Both the position numbers and the translations under genes were made by a program. Shown here in pieces: positions 39,040 through 48,475 of a stretch of 64,000 nt of DNA (position 1 is its first letter; every line of letters starts with the position of its first letter). Source of the DNA: JBBQWZ01 sp038210135 (GTDB lineage Bacteria; Acidobacteriota; Terriglobia; Bryobacterales; Bryobacteraceae); NCBI GenBank assembly GCA_038210135.1, contig JBBQWZ010000021.1:37944-101943 (forward strand), written 5' to 3'. The notes beneath the pieces were generated by a model. The model did not search any database and was not told where the DNA came from. It saw only the letters and a program-made list of their open reading frames with translations.

Positions 39040-40791
39040 ATGACAGATCGCATCTTTCACCGCCTCTTGTTCCTCGCCCTCGCGCTGATCGCGATCACCG
39101 TCTTCTTCGTCGATTCCGAAATCCGCGGCTATCTCAGGGACCGCGATTCCGCGTCCACCAACCAGCGCCTGACATCCACGGGCCAACTGCTCGCCACGCA
39201 AATCGCGGCCCTGCCGGTCACGACCTTTCAACCCTGGGTCGAATCGACGGCGCGGATCACCGGATTGCGTATCACCTTGATCGAACCGTCAGGACGGGTC
39301 GTCGCCGATTCAACCCGCGATGAAGCCTCGAACGAAAATCAACTCCGTCGCCCCGAAGTCACCGATGCCCTGCAAAAAAACTCCGGAGCCGCCGTCGATT
39401 CTGGCATCGCCTATTACGCTCTCTCGATCACTGGACGCCCGACCGGCGCTTTGATCTTGAAGCTCAGCGTTCCGCTTGCCGCCGATCCCGCCGCGCGAGA
39501 GCTTCGCGCGCGCGTCTTCAGCCTCAGCGTCGGATCCGCCGTCCTGGCGCTCGCCGTCGCCTTTCTGATTTCGCGCTCCCTCAGTCGCCGTGTCGGCCGG
39601 CTGAAGCGGATCGCCGCCGGCATGCTCGACAGCGCGCAACAGGATGTCTCAGTCGAATACGCCGGTGACGATCTCGCCTCGCTCGAACGCTCTCTCGCCG
39701 GTGTCGCCCGTGAACTGCGCGGCCTTCTCGAACGTCTCGGCTTCGAATCCGCCCGGCGCGAGGCCATCCTCTCGGGCATGGCGGAAGGCGTGCTCGCCGT
39801 CGATCGCGACCTCCGCGTCACCTTCTGCAACGAAGCTTTTCAGAAAGCCATCGGACCGCGCACTGGCTCGGTCGTCGGCCTGGTGCTGCTCGAACTGGTC
39901 CGCGACCCTCAGCTTCGCGACCTGCTCATTTCCGTGATCGCGACCGGAACTCCGAGGCAAATGCGCCTGAAGCTATCCGTCGAAAATCCGCGCGTGTTCG
40001 CGGTTCAATCGACGCCCCTGGCGACCCCGGCCGGTCTCGGAGCCATCGCGATCTTCCATGACACGACAGAGCTCGAACGGCTGGAACAGGTCCGCAAAGA
40101 TTTCGTCGCCAACGTCTCGCACGAGTTGCGGACTCCGCTTGCCGGCATTATCGGCTATGCCGAAACGCTGCTCGACGGCGGGCTCAACGACGCCGCCAAC
40201 AAAGAGCGCTTTGTCGAAATCATTCGCAAGAATGCCATCCGTCTGAATAGCATCGCCGCCGATCTACTGGTGCTCTCGGAACTCGAAGCTGGGGGCGACG
40301 CCGTGGAGCCGGACATCATTTCCGTACCCGCCGTCCTCGACGCCACGCTGCAAATCGTCGAATCCGAAGCCCGGAGCCGCGACGTGCGACTGGTCCGCGA
40401 AGAAGTGGACGACGTCTGCGTCCAAGGATCCCGCCTCCGCTTGGAACAGGTGGTGCTGAACCTGGTCGCGAACGCGATCAAGTTCAACCGGCCCGGCGGC
40501 GAGGTTCGCCTCAGCGCAAAGGAAATGGACGACGGCCGCGTTTCCATCATCATCTCCGATACCGGCGTCGGAATCCCTTCGCAGGACCTGCCCCGCATTT
40601 TTGAACGCTTCTACCGGGTGGACAAGGCGCGTTCGAAAGAGGTTGGAGGAACCGGCCTCGGCCTCTCCATCGTCAAGCACGCCATCGAGCGGATGAATGG
40701 CTCCATCGCCGTCGAAAGCGAACTCGGCCGCGGATCCCGTTTCACGCTATTCCTGCCGTCGGCTTCATCAGCCGTACACCAGAACGTCTAA
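39040..40791 (+). CDS. PhoR-like sensor histidine kinase
   Basis: 583 residues. Membrane helices about 7-24 and 158-178 enclose a periplasmic sensor. HAMP about 179-235, PAS about 240-350 (ILSGMAEGVLAVDRDLRVTF), then HisKA with phosphoacceptor H361 in FVANVSHELRTPL and the ATPase with N box NLVANAIKFNRPGG, G1 DTGVGIP and G2 GGTGLGLSIVKH. This order is that of PhoR, the phosphate sensor. No response-regulator gene is adjacent; pstSCAB-phoU lies 18 kb away. It starts 31 bp after the oxidoreductase, and its stop directly abuts that of the convergent permease. Confidence 0.9.
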   Translation: MTDRIFHRLLFLALALIAITVFFVDSEIRGYLRDRDSASTNQRLTSTGQLLATQIAALPVTTFQPWVESTARITGLRITLIEPSGRVVADSTRDEASNENQLRRPEVTDALQKNSGAAVDSGIAYYALSITGRPTGALILKLSVPLAADPAARELRARVFSLSVGSAVLALAVAFLISRSLSRRVGRLKRIAAGMLDSAQQDVSVEYAGDDLASLERSLAGVARELRGLLERLGFESARREAILSGMAEGVLAVDRDLRVTFCNEAFQKAIGPRTGSVVGLVLLELVRDPQLRDLLISVIATGTPRQMRLKLSVENPRVFAVQSTPLATPAGLGAIAIFHDTTELERLEQVRKDFVANVSHELRTPLAGIIGYAETLLDGGLNDAANKERFVEIIRKNAIRLNSIAADLLVLSELEAGGDAVEPDIISVPAVLDATLQIVESEARSRDVRLVREEVDDVCVQGSRLRLEQVVLNLVANAIKFNRPGGEVRLSAKEMDDGRVSIIISDTGVGIPSQDLPRIFERFYRVDKARSKEVGGTGLGLSIVKHAIERMNGSIAVESELGRGSRFTLFLPSASSAVHQNV

Positions 40792-43236
40792 TTATTCCGA
40801 GCGAAGCGCAATCATTGGCTCGACGTTCGCCGCTCTGCGCGATGGAATGTAACTGGCGAGTGCCGCCGCCATCGCCAGTCCCAACGACACGCCAATATAC
40901 GTCAGCGGATCCGCCGCGCTGACGCCGAACAACATCGACGAGAGCCCGCGCGTAACCGCGTACGCGCCAACCAACCCGATCGCCAAGCCAATGCCCACCA
41001 GCTTCAGCCCGTGTCCGACGAACATGCGCAGCAGCGCGGTCCTTTCCGCACCCAACGCGATCCGGATTCCAATTTCGCGCGTCCGCTGCGACACGGAATA
41101 CGAAATCACTCCGTAGATTCCGATGACGCCCAGAAGCAACGCCATGCCGCCCGCCATCGCCAGCATCACCAACGCGAAGGATGTCCTCGCCATCGACTTG
41201 CGGTACAGATCGGCGAGCGTTCGCACCTGCTCGAGCGGCAGGTTCGGATTCACCGACCACACCGCCTGCCGGATCTCATTCACGAAGCTCTGCGCACCCG
41301 CCCTCTGGCTGCGGATCGCATAGGTAATACTCCGTCGCACCCGAATCTTTTGACCCTGGAAATCGCGCGCCAGCACCGGCCAATAAATCGACTTAGGCGC
41401 CGGATTATCGACGCCGTCATCACGCACGTCCCCCGCGACTCCAATCACTTCGCGCCACGGTGCGTCCGGCGTCTCGCGGATCCTCTGACCCACCGCCTTC
41501 GTCGCGCTGCCCCAGATTTCCTTCGCGAGATTCTCCGAAACGATCGCCGTCGGCGCCATCTTCAACACCTCCGTCCAGGTGTAGTCCCGGCCAGCCACCA
41601 GCGCATTGCCGGTGGCGGCGAAGAACCCTGGCGACGAATTCTTGTATCGCCGCATCGGCGGCAGCTTGCCTTCCAAAAACGGCTGCCCTTCCACCCAGAT
41701 CGGATCGAAGGATTGATTCCCATCCATGGGTATGCTGGTTCCAAACGCGGCCGCCGTTACCCCAGGAATTTGCCCGATCTTCTGCCGAATCGCCTCTTCC
41801 ATGCGCAAAACCGCTTCCGGATCCGCTACCTGCGCTTCTGGAATCGAAATCGACACGCTCTGCACCTGCTCCGGATTCGTAAAGCCCGGCTCCACGTGAC
41901 GAAGCGCGTCGAACGTGCGGATCATCAGGCCTGCGCCGATCAGCAACACCAGGGCGAGCGCCACTTGTGCGATCACCAGAATGCTCCGTGCGCGATGCCG
42001 CTCCCGGCTCTGGCTCAGACCTCGGCCCTGCCGCATGGAATCAGCAATCCGCGGACCGGCGTACTTGAACATCGGGATCAAGCCGAAAAGAACTCCGGAT
42101 GCCAGCGAAACCACCAACGCAAACACCAGCACCGTCGGATCGATCGAAATTTCAGCGAGCCGTGGCAAGGTCGCGGGAGCCATTTTGACCAGCGCGCGCA
42201 ATGCCAGTTCCGCCAGGCCGACGCCGATTGCGCCACCCAACGCGCCCAACGTGACACTCTCCAGCAGCAGGTCCGCCGCGATCCGCCCTTGGCTCGCGCC
42301 CAGCGCCGTCCGAATCGCCAATTCCTGCTGCCGGCCCTCCGCGCGAACCAGCAACAGGTTCGCAACATTCGCGCACGCGATCAGCAGCACGATACCGATG
42401 GTCGCCATCAAGACCCACAGGACGCCGCCGATGTCGCCCACAACGAAATCCTTGAGCGAAAGCAGGTGCGGAACGATCCTCGCGTCTTCAAACATCTTGG
42501 TTCCGCCGCCGCCCGGCGCGGTGAACCGTGTGTACGACAGCGGAATCATTCGCCGGACGTCCGCCGCCGCCTGCGCCAGCGTGACACCCGGCTTCAACCG
42601 GGCGATCGATTGAAAGCTGAAGTTGCCGAGAGACGTCTTCGCCCGGTCAAACTGCATCGGCACCACCAGCACGGGGGCCGTCTCCGCGATCGTGAAACCC
42701 TGGGGCAAAACGCCGATGATCGCTCGCGGCGTAGAATCGACTATTAGAATCCCGCCGATCACGTTGCTGTCTCCGCCCAGCCGCTGCTGCCAGTAGCCGT
42801 AGGAAATCATTACCGTCTCCGGACTGCCCGCGCGGTCGTCCTGCTCACTGAAATTCCGCCCCCGCACCGGCTGGATCCTCAACAACGGCAGAATTCCCGC
42901 CGTAACATTCAGAGCCTTTACCTGCTGCGGCTCGGCGAGGCCCGTGATGCTCATCGAATCGCTGCGCCATAAGCCGATGTCTTCAAAAACATGGTTGTCT
43001 TCGCGATACGTGAAGTAGTTGGCCGGCGAATTCGGTAGATCCGCAATATGGATCCCCGGCGCGGCATGCCGGATCGAAAGCAGCTCTTCCGATTTCTCGT
43101 ACGGCAGCGGTTTGAGAAGGACCCCCTCGACCACACTGAAAATCGCGGTGTTCGCCCCAATACCAATCGCGAGGGTCAGCAGAGCAGTTCCGGTGAACAT
43201 CGGCGCCTGCGCAAGCCGTCGCAAAATCTGTTTCAT
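40792..43236 (-). CDS. ADOP-type MacB-like permease
   Basis: 814 residues. The layout is MacB_PCD - FtsX - MacB_PCD - FtsX, the acidobacterial duplicated orphan permease: start MKQILRRLAQAPMFTGTALL, LTLAIGIGANTAIFSVVEGV, first FtsX block LLIACANVANLLLVRAEGR and ELAIRTALGASQGRI, second FtsX block GVISYSVSQRTREIGIRIAL. GGGAGG nine bases before the ATG at 43236 sets the start. No ABC ATPase is adjacent, as is usual for this family. The role is inferred to be export or envelope mechanotransmission; the substrate is unknown. A second such gene lies at 45840-48296. Confidence 0.9.
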   Translation of the reverse strand: MKQILRRLAQAPMFTGTALLTLAIGIGANTAIFSVVEGVLLKPLPYEKSEELLSIRHAAPGIHIADLPNSPANYFTYREDNHVFEDIGLWRSDSMSITGLAEPQQVKALNVTAGILPLLRIQPVRGRNFSEQDDRAGSPETVMISYGYWQQRLGGDSNVIGGILIVDSTPRAIIGVLPQGFTIAETAPVLVVPMQFDRAKTSLGNFSFQSIARLKPGVTLAQAAADVRRMIPLSYTRFTAPGGGGTKMFEDARIVPHLLSLKDFVVGDIGGVLWVLMATIGIVLLIACANVANLLLVRAEGRQQELAIRTALGASQGRIAADLLLESVTLGALGGAIGVGLAELALRALVKMAPATLPRLAEISIDPTVLVFALVVSLASGVLFGLIPMFKYAGPRIADSMRQGRGLSQSRERHRARSILVIAQVALALVLLIGAGLMIRTFDALRHVEPGFTNPEQVQSVSISIPEAQVADPEAVLRMEEAIRQKIGQIPGVTAAAFGTSIPMDGNQSFDPIWVEGQPFLEGKLPPMRRYKNSSPGFFAATGNALVAGRDYTWTEVLKMAPTAIVSENLAKEIWGSATKAVGQRIRETPDAPWREVIGVAGDVRDDGVDNPAPKSIYWPVLARDFQGQKIRVRRSITYAIRSQRAGAQSFVNEIRQAVWSVNPNLPLEQVRTLADLYRKSMARTSFALVMLAMAGGMALLLGVIGIYGVISYSVSQRTREIGIRIALGAERTALLRMFVGHGLKLVGIGLAIGLVGAYAVTRGLSSMLFGVSAADPLTYIGVSLGLAMAAALASYIPSRRAANVEPMIALRSE

Positions 43237-43275
43237 GAAAGCGAACCTCCCGGAGGGTACTGCCCGGATCTGCAC

Positions 43276-43657
43276 GCGGTTACGGAAACTTGCCGTGAGG
43301 AACCGGGTTTATAACAATGTTGGATCGAAGTAGAAGGATACGGCTGTCCATGGTTCGACGTTCCATCCGCGGGGCGGTTGGGGCCAATCCGGTCATCTGC
43401 TGCAAAATTCCGTGATCCCGATGTTCGCGCGGCTGCGCGGAAACAAATGGATGGATCCGGCTTCGGCAACTCGTTTACTTCGAAACAGATGGAGAAGTTT
43501 TCATCAGACCGGAGCAACCCATCGGGTGCTGGCAACGTCTCGGATCAAGAGGAACCGCCGTTTGCGGTCGTCTGGCTGTTTTTTAAGCATGCCGTACGTT
43601 AGAATGACTGCGGCGACATAAGAATCGGGATCGGAGTTGGTTCCCGGAGGAGTTTCT
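43276..43657. other. Intergenic region with a candidate promoter
   Basis: No gene is seen in these 382 bp between a divergent permease and the Asn/Gln-rich protein gene. A good -10 (TAGAAT, 43600-43605) lies 53 bases before the GTG at 43658; the matching -35 region is T-rich (TGTTTT, 43577-43582) and poor. The short open frames here lack ribosome sites. Confidence 0.4.
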
Positions 43658-45634
43658 GTGCGTACCTTTGGAATTTGGAAATCTTTGGCTGCCGCTGGGT
43701 TGACCGCCCTGGTGGTGTTCACGGCCCCGCTATCCCAGGCGGCCGACGATAAAAAGACCGAGAAGCCGAGAGAACACCGAGAAGCGCCCGCGCGCCAAGC
43801 TCCGGCACAAACTCCACGCCCTGCCGCGCCGGCCGCCCCTTCCGCGGCGCCCGCCCCAACGGCGGCGCCCCGTGAGCGCGGCAACACGCCGGCCCCTTGG
43901 GGCTCGACGCCCACCCAATCCGCACCTCGCGATCGCTACATCCCCCGCGACCCTCGCAACGGAACTCCGGCGAGCAATACGCCCACGAATAGCACGCCGA
44001 CCAACAACACGCCCACCAACAGCAATCCCGCCTCGACCATCGATCGCCGTGAGCGGCAGGGCAATCCGAATCAGCCGACCAACAATCAGCCCACGGGCGA
44101 CCGCCAGCGTCAGCGTGGCTTCAACTCCAATCAGCCGGCGAACAATAGTCCTAACAACAACGGTCAGCCTAACAACAACAGTCAGCCCAACACTCGCCGG
44201 GGGCTCTACGATTCCAACCAGCCGTCGAATAATCAGCCGACCCGCCAGGGCGGCTTCAATTCAAATAACCGCGAAGGCGGTATGAACCGGGCAACGCCGG
44301 CGCCCGGCATTACGCGGAACGCCGCCGGACGGCCTGAGGTCTATCGCAGCCGCAGCGGCAGCGAAGCGCGGTTCACTCCCAACGGCCGTGTCGAGACCGT
44401 GCAGGCGCGTGGCATGGTCATCACCCACTCCTCCTCCAATTCGACCCGCATCATCGTGCAGCGTACGGATCGTACCATCCTGGTGACCAATCGCTCCGGC
44501 CACGGCTACGTGCAGCGCCCCTACACGTACGGCGGTCAGGAATACGCCCACCGCACCTACTTCATTAAAGGCCGCGTATACACCAGCTACTACCGCCCGT
44601 ACACGTACCGCGGCATCATGTTCAACGCCTACGTTCCGGTTCGCGTGTATTCGCCTGGCTTCTATGGATACGTCTATCGCCCCTGGGCGCGCCCGATTTC
44701 CTACCGCTGGGGCTGGTACGGAGATCCGTGGTACGGCTACTACGGCGGATACTTCACGCCGTCGCCGTATTACGCCAGCCCGTCGTTGTGGCTCGTCGAT
44801 TACATCGTCGCCCAGCGCCTCGCCGAAGCCTACAACGACCGCGCCAACACCAACGCGCAAGCGGCTTACAGCCAATCCGGCCAACAGGCGCTGACCCCCG
44901 AAATTCGTCAGGCCATCGCCGATGAAGTGCAGATGCAATTGCAAGCCGAAGGTACCGGCCAGAACATGGCACAGCAGGATCCGTCCCAGGGCGGGCTCGC
45001 CCAGTGGTTCTCCGACGGACGCCCACACACCTTCGTCGTCTCTTACACGCTCGACGTCACCGACGATCGCGGCCAGGGATGCGTGGTCACCCGCGGCGAC
45101 GTACTCCAACTGAATCAGGCTCCCCCGCAGGATGCCGACGCGGCTTACGTTCGCGTTCTCTCAAGCAAAGGCGGAGATTGCCGCGCCGGCACCATGGTCG
45201 CCCTGCCTCTCCAGGATCTGCAGGATATTCAAAACCAGATGCGCGAGAGCGTCAGCGCCGGTTTGGGCGAGCTCCAGCAGAAAGCCGGCCAACAGGGAAT
45301 TCCCGCGCTGCCGCCCGACGCCCGTCAGCCTCCGAGGACAGCCGCCTTCGCCGAAGCCGCTCCGCCGCCCGACCAGCAGGTCGCCGCCGAACTTAGCGCG
45401 CAAGTGAGGGAAGCCGATCTGGTCGAACAGGAAGTCCTCGGCGAAGCCCGCCAGGAGGACAACACCATCGGCCAGTCCGGCACGCAGGAGATCTCGCTCG
45501 GTCAAACGATCGATCAAGTCGTCTCGATGGTAGGACGCCCAACGCGGATCGCCAACCTGGGCTCGAAGCAGGTGTACATCTACCAGGACATGAAGGTCAC
45601 CTTCGTGAACGGAAAAGTCACCGACGTCCAGTAA
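43658..45634 (+). CDS. Exported Asn/Gln/Pro-rich protein with SmpA-like C terminus
   Basis: 658 residues from a GTG at 43658, seven bases after GGAGG. Signal peptide (RTFGIWKSLAAAGLTALVVF to SQAA). Residues 35-210 are low complexity: Ala/Pro, then repeats such as NTPTNSTPTNNTPTNS and NQPTNNQPTGD. A Tyr-rich segment (about 270-390, e.g. RPYTYGGQEYAHRTYFIKGR) follows, then a globular part (450-560) with two Cys, and a C-terminal SmpA/OmlA-like fold (LGQTIDQVVSMVGRPTRIAN, QVYIYQDMKVTFVNGKVTDV). Such tails mark envelope proteins. Function unknown. A terminator follows the stop. Confidence 0.75.
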   Translation: MRTFGIWKSLAAAGLTALVVFTAPLSQAADDKKTEKPREHREAPARQAPAQTPRPAAPAAPSAAPAPTAAPRERGNTPAPWGSTPTQSAPRDRYIPRDPRNGTPASNTPTNSTPTNNTPTNSNPASTIDRRERQGNPNQPTNNQPTGDRQRQRGFNSNQPANNSPNNNGQPNNNSQPNTRRGLYDSNQPSNNQPTRQGGFNSNNREGGMNRATPAPGITRNAAGRPEVYRSRSGSEARFTPNGRVETVQARGMVITHSSSNSTRIIVQRTDRTILVTNRSGHGYVQRPYTYGGQEYAHRTYFIKGRVYTSYYRPYTYRGIMFNAYVPVRVYSPGFYGYVYRPWARPISYRWGWYGDPWYGYYGGYFTPSPYYASPSLWLVDYIVAQRLAEAYNDRANTNAQAAYSQSGQQALTPEIRQAIADEVQMQLQAEGTGQNMAQQDPSQGGLAQWFSDGRPHTFVVSYTLDVTDDRGQGCVVTRGDVLQLNQAPPQDADAAYVRVLSSKGGDCRAGTMVALPLQDLQDIQNQMRESVSAGLGELQQKAGQQGIPALPPDARQPPRTAAFAEAAPPPDQQVAAELSAQVREADLVEQEVLGEARQEDNTIGQSGTQEISLGQTIDQVVSMVGRPTRIANLGSKQVYIYQDMKVTFVNGKVTDVQ

Positions 45635-45649
45635 ATAGCCTATGACAAA

Positions 45650-45687
45650 GGGCCGCTTCTCAAAAGGAAAGCGGCCCTCTTTCTTTT
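45650..45687 (+). terminator. Intrinsic terminator after the Asn/Gln-rich protein gene
   Basis: A 9-bp stem GGGCCGCTT (45650-45658) / AAGCGGCCC (45669-45677) is followed by TCTTTCTTTT. Strong and unidirectional. Confidence 0.85.
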
Positions 45688-45702
45688 GCAGACTGGCTTG
45701 AA

Positions 45703-45817
45703 CCCCGACCGTAAGGGAGGGGACCTTCGAGAATACTGGTTCTCTGACCGCGTGATTCGGTTCGAAACGATCCCCGCCGTAACCGGTGGGGTTAAACTCC
45801 GGGCGTCAGCCCCGGGG
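45703..45817 (+). repeat. Cluster of three hairpin elements (A, D-like, GGGC-GTCA-GCCC)
   Basis: A copy at 45703-45722: CCCC GA CC GTAA GG GA GGGG, identical to the copy at 4508. D-like copy at 45772-45791: CCCCGCC, loop GTAACC, GGTGGGG with one G-T pair. Third hairpin at 45801-45812: GGGC GTCA GCCC, again a GNRA loop. They fill the gap between a terminator and the stop of the convergent permease. Confidence 0.7.
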
Positions 45818-45839
45818 ATACTTTCAGCCGGTCAAGGCG

Positions 45840-48296
45840 CTAATCCCTGAGCGCCACCATCGGATCGATTCGCGTTGCCCTATACGCCGGAAGATAACTG
45901 GCCAGGAACGCCACCGCCAACAACACCAGCGGAACCACGCTGAACACCAGCGGATCCACCGCACTCACGCCGTACAGCAACCCGGACATTGCCCGCGTAA
46001 CCACCGCCGCGACCACCAGACCCGCCGCCACGCCCGCCAGGATCAGCTTCATCCCCTGCCACAGCACCATCTGGATCACCTGACCCCGATGCGCACCGAG
46101 CGCCATCCGGATCCCGAACTCCCGCGTCCGCTGTCCGATCGAATACGCCAGCACGCCATACACGCCAATCGCCGCCAGCAGCAGAGCCACGCCTGCGAAC
46201 ACGGCAACGATCTGCGCCGAGAATCGCCGTTGCGCGAGCGACGTCGAAATCATCTCCGTCATCGTGCTGACGCCATAAACAGGCAGCGTCGGATCCACCG
46301 ACTCGACGGTCCGCCGCAGAGATTCGCCCAAACTCGCCGGATCCTGCGATCCGCGCACCACCACTCCCAGCGTTTTTCCGTTGCGCTGGTAAATGGAGAG
46401 GTACACATGCGGAACGCTATCCGCATCCAGCCCGTCATGCCGGATGTTGCCCACAACGCCCACCACCGTAGCCCAGGCGAACGCCGATTTCAGGCCGCCC
46501 AATTTCACCCGCTTGCCCAATGCCGATTGCCCTGGCCAATACCTCTGCGCCGTAGCCCGGTCGACGATCGCCACATTCTGCGAGCCCGGCTGATCCGTCT
46601 CAAGGAAAACGCGCCCATCGTAGAGCGGAGTCCCCATCACCGTGAAGTAACTTGGACTCACGCTCACGAATTCCGCCGCCGCCGCGTCTCCCGTGTATCC
46701 TTCAATCGCCAGCGGAGCCTTGTTCGTCCGCCCCGCCAGCGGCAGGCTGCTGGTCATCGCCGCCGACGTGATTCCCGGCAACTCACCCGCCCGCCGCAGC
46801 ACCTCGCGAGTGAACGTCGTCCGATCCGCCGGCCGCGCATACGGATCCGCGGTCGGATCGTTCGGCTGCGGCAGCCAGACGCGCGCGGCGAGGACATTGT
46901 GCGGATTGAAGCCGGGGTCCGACTGAATCAGGTGCCAGAAACTGCGCAGCAGCATTCCCGCGCCGATCATCAGTACCAGGCAAATCGCGAATTCGGCCAC
47001 CACCAGCGCCTCACTGGTCCGGCCATGCCGCCGACTCCGCCCCGTTCCATGATTCGTTTCTTTCACCGCGTCGATCACGTCGCCCGAACTGGCATGCATT
47101 GCCGGAGCCAGCCCGAACAGTACGCCCGTCAAAACCGAAACCAGCAAACCGAAAAGCATCACGCGCCAGTCGAGCGAAACTTCATTCAGCCTGGGAATCT
47201 TCGCCGGAACCAGGCTCACGAACAGCCGCAGAGTCCAGGACGCGGCCAGCACGCCGGCGATTCCGGCGATCAGCGACAGCATCACGCTCTCCGTCAGCCA
47301 CTGCCGGATCAGCCGTCCGCGCGCCGCGCCCAGCGCCTGCCGGATCGCCACTTCGCGCTGCCTTCCCGACGCCCGTGCCAGCAGAAGATTCGCGATGTTG
47401 ACGCAGCCGATCAGCAGCATCAAAGTCACCGCGCCAAGCAGTACCAAGAGCAGCGGACGCACGTTGCCGACGACCGCATCCCGCAGCGGCTCCAGTTCGA
47501 TCGCCCACTTGGCTTCCGGCCGGTACTCGTTCGGAAATTCCGCGGTCAACACCGCCGTCAGGCCGTTGATCCTCTCCTGCGCTTGCCGCAGATCGATGCC
47601 CGGCTTCAGTCGCCCCAGCGCGCCCGGGAGCATTCTCCGCGCCCGCGTCGGAGGATTCGGAAAGGGATTCGCCGAGAACCCGGCCGTACTCCACAAATCC
47701 ACGTCGCCCGCCACCGTCTTACCCGGATGGCGGAATCCCGGCGGCATCACGCCAACCACCACATACACGTCGTTATCCGCCCGGACCCGCGTTCCGAGAA
47801 CCTTCGGATCCGCTCCGAAAAGCCTGCGCCACAACCCATCGCTGATCACCACGGACTCCGCAAAGCCGTCGGCCTTGTCTTCGGCTCCCAGCAACCGTCC
47901 GACTTGCGCCGTTGCCCCCAGCATGGCGAAATAATCGGTCCCCACGCACATCATTTCGATGCGCTCCGGCCGCGCCGATCCAGTAACGTTCGCATCCACC
48001 GGCCACGTCGCGCTGACCTGTTCGAAGACGCCGCTCCGGTCGCGCAGGTCCTGCAACTCCGGCACCGAAATTCCGATATCGCGCAGTCCCTGCCCGGGAG
48101 CCGAATCTACAATCCGGACCAGCCTTTCCGGCTCGCGATAGGGGAGCGTCCGCAGCAGCACCGCGTCCACCAAGCTGAAAATCGCAGTGTTCGCGCCGAT
48201 GCCAAGCGCAAGCGTCAGGATCACGGTCGCCGCAAAGCCCGGACTCTTACGGAGTCCGCGCAAGGCGTAGCGGATGTCTTGCAGAAGAGTTCCCAT
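45840..48296 (-). CDS. ADOP-type MacB-like permease, second copy
   Basis: 818 residues with the same double MacB_PCD-FtsX plan as the gene at 40792. Landmarks: MGTLLQDIRYALRGLRKSPG, a start typical of ADOP proteins, LTLALGIGANTAIFSLVDAV, VNIANLLLARASGRQREVAI and GVLAYSIGQRTREFGIRMAL. The ATG at 48296 is preceded by AAGG; the longer frame adds an unlikely Cys/Arg-rich leader. The two ADOP proteins share motifs but clearly differ, so they are not a recent duplication. No ATPase gene lies nearby. Confidence 0.9.
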   Translation of the reverse strand: MGTLLQDIRYALRGLRKSPGFAATVILTLALGIGANTAIFSLVDAVLLRTLPYREPERLVRIVDSAPGQGLRDIGISVPELQDLRDRSGVFEQVSATWPVDANVTGSARPERIEMMCVGTDYFAMLGATAQVGRLLGAEDKADGFAESVVISDGLWRRLFGADPKVLGTRVRADNDVYVVVGVMPPGFRHPGKTVAGDVDLWSTAGFSANPFPNPPTRARRMLPGALGRLKPGIDLRQAQERINGLTAVLTAEFPNEYRPEAKWAIELEPLRDAVVGNVRPLLLVLLGAVTLMLLIGCVNIANLLLARASGRQREVAIRQALGAARGRLIRQWLTESVMLSLIAGIAGVLAASWTLRLFVSLVPAKIPRLNEVSLDWRVMLFGLLVSVLTGVLFGLAPAMHASSGDVIDAVKETNHGTGRSRRHGRTSEALVVAEFAICLVLMIGAGMLLRSFWHLIQSDPGFNPHNVLAARVWLPQPNDPTADPYARPADRTTFTREVLRRAGELPGITSAAMTSSLPLAGRTNKAPLAIEGYTGDAAAAEFVSVSPSYFTVMGTPLYDGRVFLETDQPGSQNVAIVDRATAQRYWPGQSALGKRVKLGGLKSAFAWATVVGVVGNIRHDGLDADSVPHVYLSIYQRNGKTLGVVVRGSQDPASLGESLRRTVESVDPTLPVYGVSTMTEMISTSLAQRRFSAQIVAVFAGVALLLAAIGVYGVLAYSIGQRTREFGIRMALGAHRGQVIQMVLWQGMKLILAGVAAGLVVAAVVTRAMSGLLYGVSAVDPLVFSVVPLVLLAVAFLASYLPAYRATRIDPMVALRD

Positions 48297-48403
48297 CTGC
48301 CTTAGACTCACAACCCGGCAACAACGTTTGGTGGAGAAGTGGAAGAACCGGTGGAAAGAGACGCCCCAGCGAGAGAACCGCAAGAACGTAATAGCGGCCT
48401 GAA

Positions 48404-48460
48404 CCCCGACCGTAGGGGATACTCAGTCCACAGCACCGAACCCCGACCGTCAGGGAGCGG
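48404..48460 (+). repeat. Truncated A element and an A/C chimera
   Basis: At 48404-48418 CCCC GA CC GTA GGGG lacks the descending GG-GA step. At 48441-48460 CCCC GA CC GTCA GG GA GCGG combines an A-type left arm with a C-type right arm and therefore has a C-C mismatch, while its flank CAGCACCGAA is C type. These look like decaying or recombinant copies. Confidence 0.6.
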
Positions 48461-48475
48461 ACCACCTGAAAACGA

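Noticed and set aside
41011..42747. 578-residue plus-strand open frame
   Set aside because: Antisense shadow of the first ADOP permease; Arg/His/Gln-rich composition.
45786..48305. 839-residue plus-strand open frame
   Set aside because: Antisense shadow of the second ADOP permease with the same artefactual composition.
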